This document shows positions 25,270 to 34,457 of a stretch of 64,000 nucleotides of DNA, in pieces. The DNA lies in NCBI GenBank assembly GCA_024685315.1, contig JAIKVW010000039.1, positions 36,825 through 100,824 on the forward strand. The letters run 5' to 3'. The notes under the pieces were generated by a model, which searched no databases, was not told where the DNA came from, and saw only the letters and a list, made by a program, of their open reading frames with translations. Origin of the DNA: Lachnospiraceae bacterium. GTDB taxonomy: Bacteria > Bacillota > Clostridia > Lachnospirales > Lachnospiraceae. The translations under genes and the position numbers were made by a program. The stretch's first letter is position 1; the number at the start of each line of letters is the position of its first letter.

Positions 25270-26286
25270 ATGCCTGAACTTGTCAGAGTCGCTATAGACG
25301 CTATGGGCGGTGACAACGCACCCGGAACTATTATCGAAGGGACCGTGCTTGCATTAAATGAATCCGATGAGCTCTTTGTCTATCTGGTAGGCGATGAGGA
25401 GGCGATCACCAAGGGCCTTTCAGCCTGCACTTATGACAAATCCAGGCTGGAGATCGTGCCCACCACCGAGGTCATTACCAACGACGAGCATCCTGCGCTC
25501 GCGATCAGGCACAAGAATGATTCCTCTATAGTTGTCGGGGAGAGACTGGTATCATCAGGCAAGGCAGATGCTTTCGTGTCCGGCGGAAGCACCGGAGCCG
25601 TTCTGGTCGGCGGCCAGCTTATAGTTGGAAGGATACGCGGCATAGAACGCCCCGCGCTCGGAAGCATAGTTCCGACGACCGAGGGCTTCTCCCTCATTAT
25701 CGACTGCGGCGCCAATGTTGACGCAAAGCCTTCGCAGCTCCTCCAGTACGCCAAGATGGGCTCTATCTATCTTGAAAGCGCTCTCGGCAAGAAGAATCCT
25801 ACCGTGGCCCTTCTTAACCTCGGGGCGGAAGAGGAAAAAGGCAACAAGCTTGTCAGGGAATCCTTCCCCCTCTTCAAGGAATGCAAAGAGATCAACTTTA
25901 CCGGAAGCATCGAATCCAGAGACGTCCCCTACGGCAAAGCCGACATTATCATCTGCGACGCATTTGCAGGCAATATAGTGCTGAAGATGTACGAGGGCGT
26001 TGCCTGCATGCTTCTTGACAAGGTAAAAGAGACCTTTATGACCAATCTTAAGACGAAGATCGGCGCGCTCCTTATCAAGGACCAGCTCAAGATCACCCTT
26101 AAGAATTACGATATGTCCAAGTACGGCGGAGCTCCCATGCTCGGGCTTAAGGGCCTTGTTGCCAAGGTCCACGGGAACGCTTCCCCCAAGGAAGTCAAGA
26201 ACTCCCTGCTGCAGTGCATATCATTTAAGCGCGGTAATATCATCGAGAAGATTACAGAATCTATAAAGATTACTGCAAATGAATAA
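25270..26286 (+). CDS. plsX: phosphate acyltransferase PlsX
   Basis: PlsX converts acyl-ACP to acyl-phosphate for PlsY, starting phosphatidic acid synthesis. The 338 residues carry VAIDAMGGDNAP at the N-terminus, then VSGGSTGAVLVGG and the C-terminal CDAFAGNIVLKMYEG. GAGGAG lies 8 bases before the ATG. The partner plsY is also in the window (41005). The usual next gene acpP is missing; plsX overlaps rnc by 8 bases. Confidence 0.96.
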   Translation: MPELVRVAIDAMGGDNAPGTIIEGTVLALNESDELFVYLVGDEEAITKGLSACTYDKSRLEIVPTTEVITNDEHPALAIRHKNDSSIVVGERLVSSGKADAFVSGGSTGAVLVGGQLIVGRIRGIERPALGSIVPTTEGFSLIIDCGANVDAKPSQLLQYAKMGSIYLESALGKKNPTVALLNLGAEEEKGNKLVRESFPLFKECKEINFTGSIESRDVPYGKADIIICDAFAGNIVLKMYEGVACMLLDKVKETFMTNLKTKIGALLIKDQLKITLKNYDMSKYGGAPMLGLKGLVAKVHGNASPKEVKNSLLQCISFKRGNIIEKITESIKITANE

Positions 26287-26983
26287 TATAATGTCAGGAT
26301 CAGAAAAAATAAAAGCGGCTGAGGAGCGGATCGGCTACAGCTTCAATGACAGACAGCTTTTGCGCACAGCCCTCACGCACAGCTCATACGCAAACGAACA
26401 CAAAAAAAGCGGGACCGGTTACAACGAGCGCCTCGAATTTCTAGGGGACGCCGTGCTTGAGCTGGCCTCGAGCGATTTTATATTCAAAGAGCACCCTCAG
26501 ATGCCTGAAGGGCAGATGAGCCGGAAAAGGGCGAGCATGGTCTGTGAACCTGCGCTGGCCTATGCCGCGAGAAGCATCGGCCTTGGCGAGCTCCTTCTCC
26601 TAGGTCACGGCGAGGACATGGCAGGCGGACGCGAGCGCGATTCCATCCTTTCTGATGCCTTTGAGGCCGTGATCGGCGCGATCTATCTTGACGGAGGGCT
26701 CGAGCCGGCTTCAAGCTTCATCCACAAATTCGTGCTCGTGAATGAAAAGCGGATGGAGCAGCTGAAGGATAACAAGACCATCCTCCAGGAACTTCTCCAG
26801 AAGGAAAATCACGAAACCGTGCAGTACGAACTTATCGGATCAAGCGGGCCTGAACACGACAGGACCTTTATCATGCAGGTCTCACAGGGCGGCAGGGTGC
26901 TTGGATCCGGAAGCGGGCGCACCAAACAGGCCGCAGGACAGGCAGCTGCAGGTGACGCAATACAGAAACTGAAGGGACTTTAA
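26279..26983 (+). CDS. rnc: ribonuclease III
   Basis: RNase III cleaves double-stranded RNA, including rRNA precursors. The 234 residues have the catalytic signature NERLEFLGDAVLELASSDF and the acidic DAFEAVIGAIYLDGG, followed by a C-terminal dsRNA-binding domain (TILQELLQKENHETVQYELI...AAGQAAAGDAIQKL). The start at ATG 26279 overlaps plsX; ATG 26291 is an alternative. It is directly followed by smc, 4 bases later, a very conserved order. Confidence 0.96.
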   Translation: MNNIMSGSEKIKAAEERIGYSFNDRQLLRTALTHSSYANEHKKSGTGYNERLEFLGDAVLELASSDFIFKEHPQMPEGQMSRKRASMVCEPALAYAARSIGLGELLLLGHGEDMAGGRERDSILSDAFEAVIGAIYLDGGLEPASSFIHKFVLVNEKRMEQLKDNKTILQELLQKENHETVQYELIGSSGPEHDRTFIMQVSQGGRVLGSGSGRTKQAAGQAAAGDAIQKLKGL

Positions 26984-26987
26984 TCAG

Positions 26988-29900
26988 ATGTTTTTAAAGA
27001 GCGTTGAACTCCAGGGATTCAAATCCTTCGCGCAGAAGCAGGTATTTGAATTCAATAAAGGAATAACTGCTATTGTCGGCCCTAACGGCAGCGGAAAGAG
27101 CAATGTCGCGGACGCGGTCCGCTGGGTCCTCGGTGAGCAGAGCGCAAAGCAGCTTCGCTCATCCAGGATGGAAGACGTTATTTTTTCCGGTACCGATAAC
27201 CGCAAACCTCTTGGATTCGCGTACGTCGCGATAACCTTTGACAATTCAGACCATGCGCTCAATATCGAATACGATACGGTCACGGTCTCAAGGCGCGTCT
27301 ACAGGTCTGGCGAGAGCGAATACCGAATGAACGGCAATTCCTGCCGCCTCCGCGATATCCAGGAGCTCTTCATGGACACCGGAATCGGCAAGGAAGGCTA
27401 TTCCATCATCAGCCAGGGAAGGATCGACCGGATCCTAAGCGGAAAGCCTGAAGACCGGCGCGAGCTTTTTGACGAGGCTGCCGGTATCGTAAAGTTCAAA
27501 AAGCGCAAGGCTCTTACCGAAAAGAACCTTGAGGAAGAGCGCGCAAATCTTACCAGGATCACCGATATCATCCACGAGCTTGAGCTTACCCTCGGGCCTC
27601 TGAAAAAGCAGAGCGAGACCGCGAAGAAATTTCTTTCTTTAAGAGATGAACTTAAAAAATATGATGCAAACATCTACCTCATGTCTTTCGGCAAGCTTAA
27701 AGCTGATGCTGAAAAGGTCGAGGAAAGGCTTGCGATCGTAAATGCGGATATCGAGGAGAGAAAAGCCGCGCTCGAAGGAATCAAGGATTCCTACGAGGAA
27801 ATCTCCGCGCTGATCGACCGTTATTCCGAGGAAATCGAGAGCATTCAGGCGGAAGACCACGAGGCTTCGCTCTCTCTTGAAAAGATCGCGGGCAGGAAGC
27901 AGCTCTCACTCGCAAAGCGCGATTCCTACAGCCAGGATATTGCAAGGCTGGACAGCGAGATAGCTTCCTCTTCAGGCGGGCTGGAAGAAAAAAGGGCGCT
28001 GATCGAAGCTTCAGAAAAAGAAGCTGAAATATTATCCGCGCGTTGTGCGGAACTTGAAAAAGAAATAGCCAGGATTTCCGAAGGACTTGCAGAGACTCGA
28101 GATAACATTGCGCGTATCCGTGTTGAGATAGATGAAAACAGCCAGACTGTCATCACCTGCCTCAACGAGGAGACCGTACTTTCGGGGCGCGCAAAAGAGC
28201 TTGAGGTATTAAGGGAGCAGTATGAGAAGCAGAAGGAAGAGCTTCTTGAAAAGGTAGAAGAGCTTCGTTCATCTCAGGATTCTTCCAGCGAACTGCTCAT
28301 GGACCTCAAGTCAAAAGCATCAAAGACCACCGTTGCCCTTACCAAGGCCAAGTCCGAGGTAATACGTCTTTCGACCGCGGCTGACAGGATCTCCAGGGAT
28401 ATCGCTGATTCATGGGACCTCTATAACGACAACGAGAAGAAGCTCCATGAAGCCAGAGCGCAGTACAGCGCCCTGAAGAGCATCGCGGAGAGATACGAAG
28501 GATACCAGTCCAGCGTGCGCTCCGTAATGGAGAAGAAATCAGAATACCCGGGCATCATAGGTGTCGTCGCGGACATCATCCATGTAGGAAAGAAGTACGA
28601 GACTGCGATCGAGACCGCCCTCGGCGGAAGTATTTCAAATATTGTTACCGAAAACGAAAAGACCGCAAAGGCGCTTATTGAATACCTTAAGTCAGGGAGG
28701 CTTGGCCGCGCTGTATTCCTTCCGGTAAGCGCGGTAAAATCAGAGCGCTTTGAATTTCCTGACGAGATCCTTTCCGCCCGCGGCGTCATTGGTCCGGCGG
28801 TGTCACTCGTTACCTGCAGCAAGAAATACGAAGGTATCGTAAACTACCTTCTTGGAAAAGTGCTTGTCGCAGACAATATGGATCACGCCCTGGCGCTCTC
28901 AAGGTCTCATGATTATTCCCTCAGGATAGTCACGCTTGAGGGCGAATCACTCAAGCCCGGCGGTTCGATCTCCGGCGGAGCCTACAGGAAGAACTCATTC
29001 CTCCTCAGCAGGGGAAGGAGGCTTGAAGAGCTCACTGCCGAGATCGATAAATACATGGGCCGCGACAAAGAGCTCTCCGAGAGGATCGAAAATCTTCAGG
29101 AAGAAAAGAGCACCAACAGGTCTAATTATGAAGAGAAGCAGAAGGCTCTCTCTGAACTTACCATTCAGGACAATAACCTGAGGATGGAGCTTAAACAAGC
29201 TGAGGAAAGTAAGTCCGCGAGTGAAGATGCAATCTACAATTTTAACGCGGATATAGAAAAAACCGAGACAAAGCTTTCTGAAATCGACTCAAATCAGCAG
29301 GCTCTTGAGAGCGATACTGCAGAAAACGCTGTTAAAAAGGCGACGGCGGAGGAATCCGTTAAGACCCTCGGCCAGGATCTCGGCAGGCTTCTTGAAGAAG
29401 AGAAGTCCGGCAGCGACAGATACGGAAAGATCAGTATCGATCTCGCTCAGGAAGAGCAGAAACTCGGATTCGAAAGGCAGACCCTTGAAAGGCTTAAGGG
29501 AGAAGAAGATTCTGCTGAATCCGCACTTGGTTCTAAGCAGGATGACCTTGCTAAGGCCAGGGAGGGCATAAGCGAAGCCGAGACTGAGCTCACAGCGCTG
29601 GCGCAGGAAGAGCTTGCTTTAAATGCTTCAAGGGAAGATATCAAACAGCGTCTTGAAGATACCATGCAGCAGAAAGCTTCATATACCGAGCAGAACCGTT
29701 CCTTCTTTGAGCGCCGCGAAAGCCTTTCCGACGACCTTGCAAACCTCGATAAGGAGCAGTTCAGGCTCAGCAGCCAGAAGGAAAAGATAGAAGAGAACCG
29801 CACGGCCCTCAGCAATTACATGTGGGAAGAGTACGAGCTTACCTTCAGGCTTGCCCAGCCCTTTGCGGATGAAGAGCTTCAGGGCAGCTCTCTCACGAAG

Positions 29901-30551
29901 CTCCGCAAGACCGCGGACGACCTCAAAAAGGAGATCAGAAATCTCGGGGACGTCAATGTGCATGCGGTCGAAGAGTACAAGGAGCGTTCCGATAGATATG
30001 AGCTTCTTAAGAGCCAGCATGACGACGTGGTCGAGACTGAAAAGAAGCTCGTAGGGATCATCAGGGACCTCGACCGCTGCATGGAGCAGCAGTTCGAGGA
30101 GAAATTCTCCAGTATCCAGGAGCAGTTCAGCAAGACCTTCTCGCGGCTTTTCGGAGGCGGCAAGGGAACCCTGATCCTCTCAGACCCCGACGATCTTCTT
30201 AACACCGGTGTCATTATTAACGTTCAGCCTCCCGGAAAGCGCCTGCAAAACATGATGCAGCTCTCCGGCGGCGAGAAAGCGCTCACCGCGATCGCCCTGC
30301 TTTTCGCGATCCTCGCACTGAACCCCTCGCCCTTCTGCCTGCTTGACGAGATAGAAGCCGCGCTTGACGATGCCAACGTAAAGCGCTTTGCCGAATATCT
30401 CCGCGACTTTACGGACGAGACCCAGTTCATCGTGATCACCCACAGGCGCGGCACCATGAATGAGGCTGACGTCCTCTACGGCATCACGATGCAGGAGAAA
30501 GGCATATCAACGCTCGTATCCGTTAACCTTATTGAGGACAAGCTGTCCTAG
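26988..30551 (+). CDS. smc: chromosome segregation protein SMC
   Basis: SMC forms the ATPase core of the bacterial condensin with ScpAB. At 1187 residues it is full length. Walker A IVGPNGSGKSNVADAVRW lies near residue 30. The first coiled coil runs to about residue 500, and the hinge with IIGVVADIIHVGKKYETAIETAL spans about 520-670. The second coiled coil follows. At the C-terminus are the ABC signature LSGGEKALTAIALLFAI and Walker B FCLLDEIEAALDDANV. scpA and scpB are not in the window. Confidence 0.98.
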   Translation: MFLKSVELQGFKSFAQKQVFEFNKGITAIVGPNGSGKSNVADAVRWVLGEQSAKQLRSSRMEDVIFSGTDNRKPLGFAYVAITFDNSDHALNIEYDTVTVSRRVYRSGESEYRMNGNSCRLRDIQELFMDTGIGKEGYSIISQGRIDRILSGKPEDRRELFDEAAGIVKFKKRKALTEKNLEEERANLTRITDIIHELELTLGPLKKQSETAKKFLSLRDELKKYDANIYLMSFGKLKADAEKVEERLAIVNADIEERKAALEGIKDSYEEISALIDRYSEEIESIQAEDHEASLSLEKIAGRKQLSLAKRDSYSQDIARLDSEIASSSGGLEEKRALIEASEKEAEILSARCAELEKEIARISEGLAETRDNIARIRVEIDENSQTVITCLNEETVLSGRAKELEVLREQYEKQKEELLEKVEELRSSQDSSSELLMDLKSKASKTTVALTKAKSEVIRLSTAADRISRDIADSWDLYNDNEKKLHEARAQYSALKSIAERYEGYQSSVRSVMEKKSEYPGIIGVVADIIHVGKKYETAIETALGGSISNIVTENEKTAKALIEYLKSGRLGRAVFLPVSAVKSERFEFPDEILSARGVIGPAVSLVTCSKKYEGIVNYLLGKVLVADNMDHALALSRSHDYSLRIVTLEGESLKPGGSISGGAYRKNSFLLSRGRRLEELTAEIDKYMGRDKELSERIENLQEEKSTNRSNYEEKQKALSELTIQDNNLRMELKQAEESKSASEDAIYNFNADIEKTETKLSEIDSNQQALESDTAENAVKKATAEESVKTLGQDLGRLLEEEKSGSDRYGKISIDLAQEEQKLGFERQTLERLKGEEDSAESALGSKQDDLAKAREGISEAETELTALAQEELALNASREDIKQRLEDTMQQKASYTEQNRSFFERRESLSDDLANLDKEQFRLSSQKEKIEENRTALSNYMWEEYELTFRLAQPFADEELQGSSLTKLRKTADDLKKEIRNLGDVNVHAVEEYKERSDRYELLKSQHDDVVETEKKLVGIIRDLDRCMEQQFEEKFSSIQEQFSKTFSRLFGGGKGTLILSDPDDLLNTGVIINVQPPGKRLQNMMQLSGGEKALTAIALLFAILALNPSPFCLLDEIEAALDDANVKRFAEYLRDFTDETQFIVITHRRGTMNEADVLYGITMQEKGISTLVSVNLIEDKLS

Positions 30552-30562
30552 GAGGCGTATTA

Positions 30563-31498
30563 ATGCTCAAAATATTCGAAAGGCTGGTCTCCGGCCTTAA
30601 AAAGACCCGCCGCGGCCTTTCTTCGGGGCTTAAAAGAGTCTTTACCGGAAACGAAATAGACGACGACTTTTATGATGAGCTTGAAGAGGTCCTGATAATG
30701 GCCGATCTTGGCGTCGAGACCACCGAGAACATCATTGAAGACCTTAAAGTCAAGGAAAATGAGCTGAAGATCAAGAAACCCGCAGACCTTCAGCAGGTCC
30801 TGATAGACACCGTCAAAGCCCAGATGGACACCGATGAGGAAGCCTACAGCTTTGAAAACAAGGTCTCCGTGGTACTTGTGATCGGGGTCAACGGGGTAGG
30901 AAAAACGACCACTATCGGCAAACTTGCAGCGCAGTACCGAAGCGCCGGCAAAAAGGTCATCATCGCCGCGGCGGACACATTCAGGGCCGCAGCCACCGAA
31001 CAGCTTGCCGAATGGGCAAAGCGCTCCGGCGCCGACCTTATTGCCGGGCAGGAAGGGTCTGACCCTGCAGCGGTAGTATTTGACGCGGTAAACGCCGCCA
31101 AGGCAAGGAAAGCTGATATCCTGATCTGCGACACCGCCGGCAGGCTTCACAACAAGAAGAACCTCATGGAAGAGCTCCGCAAGATAAGCCGCGTGATCGA
31201 CCGTGAGTTCCCCGAAGCCGCGCGCGAGAATCTCATCGTTCTTGACGGAACCACAGGGCAGAACGCAGTCGTCCAGGCAAAGCAGTTCAATGACATCATG
31301 GATATAACCGGCATCATAATCACCAAGCTTGACGGAACCGCCAAGGGAGGCATCGCGATCGCAGTTCAGGCCGAGCTCGGAGTTCCTGTAAAATACATCG
31401 GCGTCGGAGAGCATATCGAAGACCTGCAGAAGTTCGACAAGGACAGCTTCGTAGACGCGCTGTTCATGGATGAGGAGGAGGAAGAAGCCGCAGAATAG
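30563..31498 (+). CDS. ftsY: signal recognition particle receptor FtsY
   Basis: FtsY docks SRP-ribosome complexes at the membrane. The 311-residue protein has a short N-terminal basic region in place of the long acidic A domain, then the NG domain. Its motifs are VIGVNGVGKTTTIGKLA (G1), AADTFRAAATEQL, CDTAGRLHNKKNLMEEL and IITKLDGTAKGG. The C-terminal EHIEDLQKFD block is conserved. The end is acidic (EEEEE). It is the last gene before a new promoter at 31529. Confidence 0.97.
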   Translation: MLKIFERLVSGLKKTRRGLSSGLKRVFTGNEIDDDFYDELEEVLIMADLGVETTENIIEDLKVKENELKIKKPADLQQVLIDTVKAQMDTDEEAYSFENKVSVVLVIGVNGVGKTTTIGKLAAQYRSAGKKVIIAAADTFRAAATEQLAEWAKRSGADLIAGQEGSDPAAVVFDAVNAAKARKADILICDTAGRLHNKKNLMEELRKISRVIDREFPEAARENLIVLDGTTGQNAVVQAKQFNDIMDITGIIITKLDGTAKGGIAIAVQAELGVPVKYIGVGEHIEDLQKFDKDSFVDALFMDEEEEEAAE

Positions 31499-31499
31499 A

Positions 31500-31521
31500 A
31501 TGTTTTTTTAGAAAAACATTA
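31500..31521 (+). terminator. AT-rich hairpin after ftsY
   Basis: AATGTTTTT pairs with AAAAACATT around a short loop, directly after the ftsY stop. With low GC it is at best a weak terminator. Confidence 0.4.
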
Positions 31522-31528
31522 TAAATAG

Positions 31529-31557
31529 TTGACTTTGTTTCTTAATATATGTATAAT
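31529..31557 (+). promoter_or_regulatory. ylxM-ffh operon promoter
   Basis: TTGACT (31529-31534), 17 bp, then a perfect TATAAT (31552-31557). It would drive ylxM, ffh, rpsP, khpA, rimM and trmD. Confidence 0.85.
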
Positions 31558-31559
31558 AC

Positions 31560-31600
31560 CGCCTGTAAAGTTTTTTTGCTTTACAGGCGTATGTTTTTTC
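31560..31600 (+). promoter_or_regulatory. terminator-like hairpin at the ylxM transcription start
   Basis: CGCCTGTAAAG (31560-31570) pairs perfectly with CTTTACAGGCG (31579-31589) around a T-rich loop, and GTTTTTT follows at 31593-31599. It starts 3 bases after the -10, so it lies at the extreme 5' end of the predicted transcript, just before ylxM. Confidence 0.75.
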
Positions 31601-31613
31601 AGGAAATAATGCA

Positions 31614-31973
31614 ATGGAAAAAATACTTGAAGACACATTGTTGTTCGACTTTTACGGCGAGCTCCTCACTGAAAACCAGAAGAGGGTATACGAAGACTCT
31701 GTGCTGAACGACCTTTCCCTCTCGGAGATCGCCGATGACATGAATATCAGCCGGCAGGGCGTACGCGATACGCTCGTCAAGGCAAAGACCAGCCTTGCTT
31801 CGTATGAGAAGAAGCTCGGACTGGTAACTAAATTCACCGAGATCCAGGAGTCGGTCGGCCGGATAAGCGGGCTCTCGGACAGGATCCTGGAAGACCCGGA
31901 AAACACCGAAAGCATTATCCTGAACATTAACACTATAAAAGATCTGACTAAGTACATTTCAGATAAACTTTAA
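31614..31973 (+). CDS. ylxM: YlxM family DNA-binding protein (UPF0122)
   Basis: The 119 residues hold a helix-turn-helix resembling sigma factor region 4: LLTENQKRVYEDSVLNDLSLSEIADDMNISRQGVRDTLVKAK. A helical tail follows. YlxM genes sit directly upstream of ffh in Firmicutes and are proposed to act in the SRP pathway. The gap to ffh is 11 bases. The upstream hairpin suggests its expression is tuned. Confidence 0.93.
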   Translation: MEKILEDTLLFDFYGELLTENQKRVYEDSVLNDLSLSEIADDMNISRQGVRDTLVKAKTSLASYEKKLGLVTKFTEIQESVGRISGLSDRILEDPENTESIILNINTIKDLTKYISDKL

Positions 31974-31984
31974 CGAGGTAATTC

Positions 31985-33340
31985 ATGGCTTTTGAAAGTC
32001 TTACAGATAAACTGCAGAATATATTCAAGAACCTTCGCAGCCGCGGAAAGCTCTCCGAGGCCGACGTCAAGGCTTCGCTGAAGGAAGTCAAGATGGCCCT
32101 CCTTGAGGCCGACGTCAACTTCAAGGTCGTTAAGCAGTTTATTAACAGCGTCCAGGAAAGGGCCGTGGGGCAGGAAGTGTTCCAGAGCCTCACGCCGGGA
32201 CAGACGATCATCAAGATCGTTAATGAAGAGATGACAGCCCTGATGGGCAGCGAGACCACCGAGATCCCGCTTAAAGGGAACAACGAGGTCACAGTCATCA
32301 TGATGGCCGGACTGCAGGGCGCGGGCAAGACCACCACCTGCGCGAAGCTGGCCGGAATATACAAAGGCAAGGGGCGGAGGCCCCTGCTTGCAGCCCTCGA
32401 CGTATACAGGCCCGCTGCTATCAAGCAGCTCCAGGTAAACGGTGAAAAGGTCGGGGTCCCCGTATTCACCATGGGCGACAATGTCAGCCCCGTGGACATC
32501 GCCAAAGCAGCTTATGCACATGCCAAGGCGAACGGAAACAACATACTGCTCCTCGATACCGCTGGAAGGCTCCATGTCGACGAAGAGATGATGCAGGAGC
32601 TTGCCGATATCCAGAGCGCGGTAAATGTCGATTCCACGATCTTCATTGTCGACGCGATGACCGGCCAGGACGCGGTAAACGTCGCGAAATCATTTAACGA
32701 CAGGATTGAGATCGACGGAGTCATCCTCACAAAGATGGACGGCGATACGAGAGGCGGCGCTGCGCTTTCTATAAAGGCAGTCACCGGAAAGCCGATACTC
32801 TACGTCGGTATGGGCGAGAAGCTCTCGGATCTCCAGCAGTTCTATCCTGACAGGATGGCGTCCAGGATCCTCGGAATGGGAGACGTCCTCACACTGATCG
32901 AAAAGGCCACCGCCGAGATCGACGAGGAGAAAGCCCGCGACATGAACCAGCGCCTTAAAAAGGCTGATTTCAACTACAACGATCTGCTGACTTCCCTGAA
33001 CCAGGTGAGAAGCATGGGCAGCATAACCGACATACTCGCCATGATGCCCGGCATGGGAAATAAGCTTAAGGACGTTGACGTCGACGAATCCCAGTTCACC
33101 CAGGTCGAAGCGATCATTAACTCGATGACTCCTGCAGAAAGGGAGAACCCCTCGCTCATGAACATGAGCCGGAAGAAGAGGATCGCGGCCGGCGCGGGAG
33201 TCGATATCGCCGAGGTAAACCGCCTTGCAAAGATGCTTGAGCAGTCGAAATCAATGATGAAGAAGTTCGGCGGGTCCGGCGCGCGCAAGGCCATGAAGAG
33301 AAATAAAGGCATGTTCGGAGGATTCCCCTTCGGCTTCTAA
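31985..33340 (+). CDS. ffh: signal recognition particle protein Ffh
   Basis: Ffh binds signal peptides and 4.5S/6S SRP RNA and pairs with FtsY. The 451 residues have the N domain, then the G domain with GLQGAGKTTTCAKLA, DVYRPAAIKQL, LLDTAGRLHVDEEMM and LTKMDGDTRGGAALS. The C-terminal Met-rich M domain follows, with MMPGMGNKLKDVD and the RNA-binding RKKRIAAGAGVDIAEV. It ends in a short Gly/Phe tail (MFGGFPFGF). Confidence 0.98.
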   Translation: MAFESLTDKLQNIFKNLRSRGKLSEADVKASLKEVKMALLEADVNFKVVKQFINSVQERAVGQEVFQSLTPGQTIIKIVNEEMTALMGSETTEIPLKGNNEVTVIMMAGLQGAGKTTTCAKLAGIYKGKGRRPLLAALDVYRPAAIKQLQVNGEKVGVPVFTMGDNVSPVDIAKAAYAHAKANGNNILLLDTAGRLHVDEEMMQELADIQSAVNVDSTIFIVDAMTGQDAVNVAKSFNDRIEIDGVILTKMDGDTRGGAALSIKAVTGKPILYVGMGEKLSDLQQFYPDRMASRILGMGDVLTLIEKATAEIDEEKARDMNQRLKKADFNYNDLLTSLNQVRSMGSITDILAMMPGMGNKLKDVDVDESQFTQVEAIINSMTPAERENPSLMNMSRKKRIAAGAGVDIAEVNRLAKMLEQSKSMMKKFGGSGARKAMKRNKGMFGGFPFGF

Positions 33341-33448
33341 AAGCACAGGCCGGCCGCCGAAAAATGCTTACACGAAAACGGTTCATTTACTGCTGATGCA
33401 GTTTGAATAAAAAATAATATTTATAGAGAAAAAACGGAGGTAACAGAA

Positions 33449-33691
33449 TTGGTTAAGATCAGGTTAAAGAGAATGGGCAAGAAAAAGGCTCCTTTCTACA
33501 GGATAGTAGTATCTGATTCAAGATCACCCAGGGACGGAAGGTTCATCGAGGAGATCGGTTACTATGATCCCAAGACAGAACCCAGCACAGTTAAGGTAAA
33601 CGAGGAAGCAGCTAAGAAGTGGCTCTCCAACGGCGCGCAGCCTACAGAGACCGTAAGCCGTCTTTTTAAGATCGCCGGAATCGAGAAATAA
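33449..33691 (+). CDS. rpsP: 30S ribosomal protein S16
   Basis: The start is TTG, with GGAGG at 33436-33440. The 80 residues show [20 protein letters not shown], the S16 signature, and a complete domain. The order ffh-rpsP-khpA-rimM-trmD-rplS is the canonical operon. The 108-base gap before it contains an AT-rich stretch but no convincing promoter. Confidence 0.97.
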   Translation: MVKIRLKRMGKKKAPFYRIVVSDSRSPRDGRFIEEIGYYDPKTEPSTVKVNEEAAKKWLSNGAQPTETVSRLFKIAGIEK

Positions 33692-33711
33692 GTTTTTCGG
33701 AGGTATTTGCC

Positions 33712-33942
33712 ATGAAAGAACTGCTTGAGCTTATTGCGAAGGCACTGGTAAACCATCCTGAGCAGGTCGCAGTAACCGAGGAAGAGAGCGACGGCAAGAT
33801 CACCCTTACACTCAAGGTTGCAGAAGACGACATGGGCAAGGTCATCGGAAAACACGGCCGCATCGCCAACGCGATCAGGACCGTCGTCAAGTCATCCTCA
33901 TCAGATGACGACAGAAAGATCGATATTGAGATCACACAGTAA
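33712..33942 (+). CDS. khpA: KH-domain RNA-binding protein KhpA
   Basis: This small protein consists of 76 residues. A single KH domain with the GxxG loop in MGKVIGKHGRIANAIRTVV binds RNA. In Gram-positives KhpA pairs with KhpB (Jag) and influences cell division and sRNAs. GGAGG lies upstream. Its stop overlaps the rimM start by one base. Confidence 0.95.
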   Translation: MKELLELIAKALVNHPEQVAVTEEESDGKITLTLKVAEDDMGKVIGKHGRIANAIRTVVKSSSSDDDRKIDIEITQ

Positions 33943-34445
33943 TGGATAAATATTTACGAGTCGGAACTGTGATCAAACCTCACGGGGTCAAAGGCGAGAT
34001 AAAAGTCTTTCCAACTACTGACGAGCCCCACCGTTTCGAGGAGATCGAAGAGGTCATCCTCGAAGAAAAGAACGGTTACAGCGCTCTTAGGATAGACGGT
34101 GTCAAGTACCTTAAAGGCCAGGTCGTCCTGAAGCTTGACACTGTAGACAGTGTGGAGGACGCGGAAAAGCTCCGCGGAAAGGACCTTCTGATGCCCAGGG
34201 AGCTCTCGGGGGAGCTTGGCGAGAACGAGAACTTCATTGGCGATCTTATCGGACTGGCTGCCTTTGATGAGGCCGGAGAACGGATAGGAACACTCGACGC
34301 GGTCATTCAGACCGGCGCCAACGACGTTTATTCCGTGATAAGGCCTGACGGGAGCGAGCTCCTGATCCCCGCGATCAGAGACTGTATTATTGATGTAAGT
34401 CCTGAGGAAGGCACCATCACTGTCCGCCTGCTTCCGGGACTATAG
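33942..34445 (+). CDS. rimM: ribosome maturation factor RimM
   Basis: RimM assists maturation of the 30S head region around S19. The 167 residues have the N-terminal RimM beta-barrel (RVGTVIKPHGVKGEIKVFP) and the C-terminal PRC-like barrel (IGDLIGLAAFDEAGERIGTL...LLIPAIRDCIIDVSPEEGTI). It shares a TAATG junction with khpA. Confidence 0.96.
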   Translation: MDKYLRVGTVIKPHGVKGEIKVFPTTDEPHRFEEIEEVILEEKNGYSALRIDGVKYLKGQVVLKLDTVDSVEDAEKLRGKDLLMPRELSGELGENENFIGDLIGLAAFDEAGERIGTLDAVIQTGANDVYSVIRPDGSELLIPAIRDCIIDVSPEEGTITVRLLPGL

Positions 34446-34457
34446 GAGCCTGATGTT

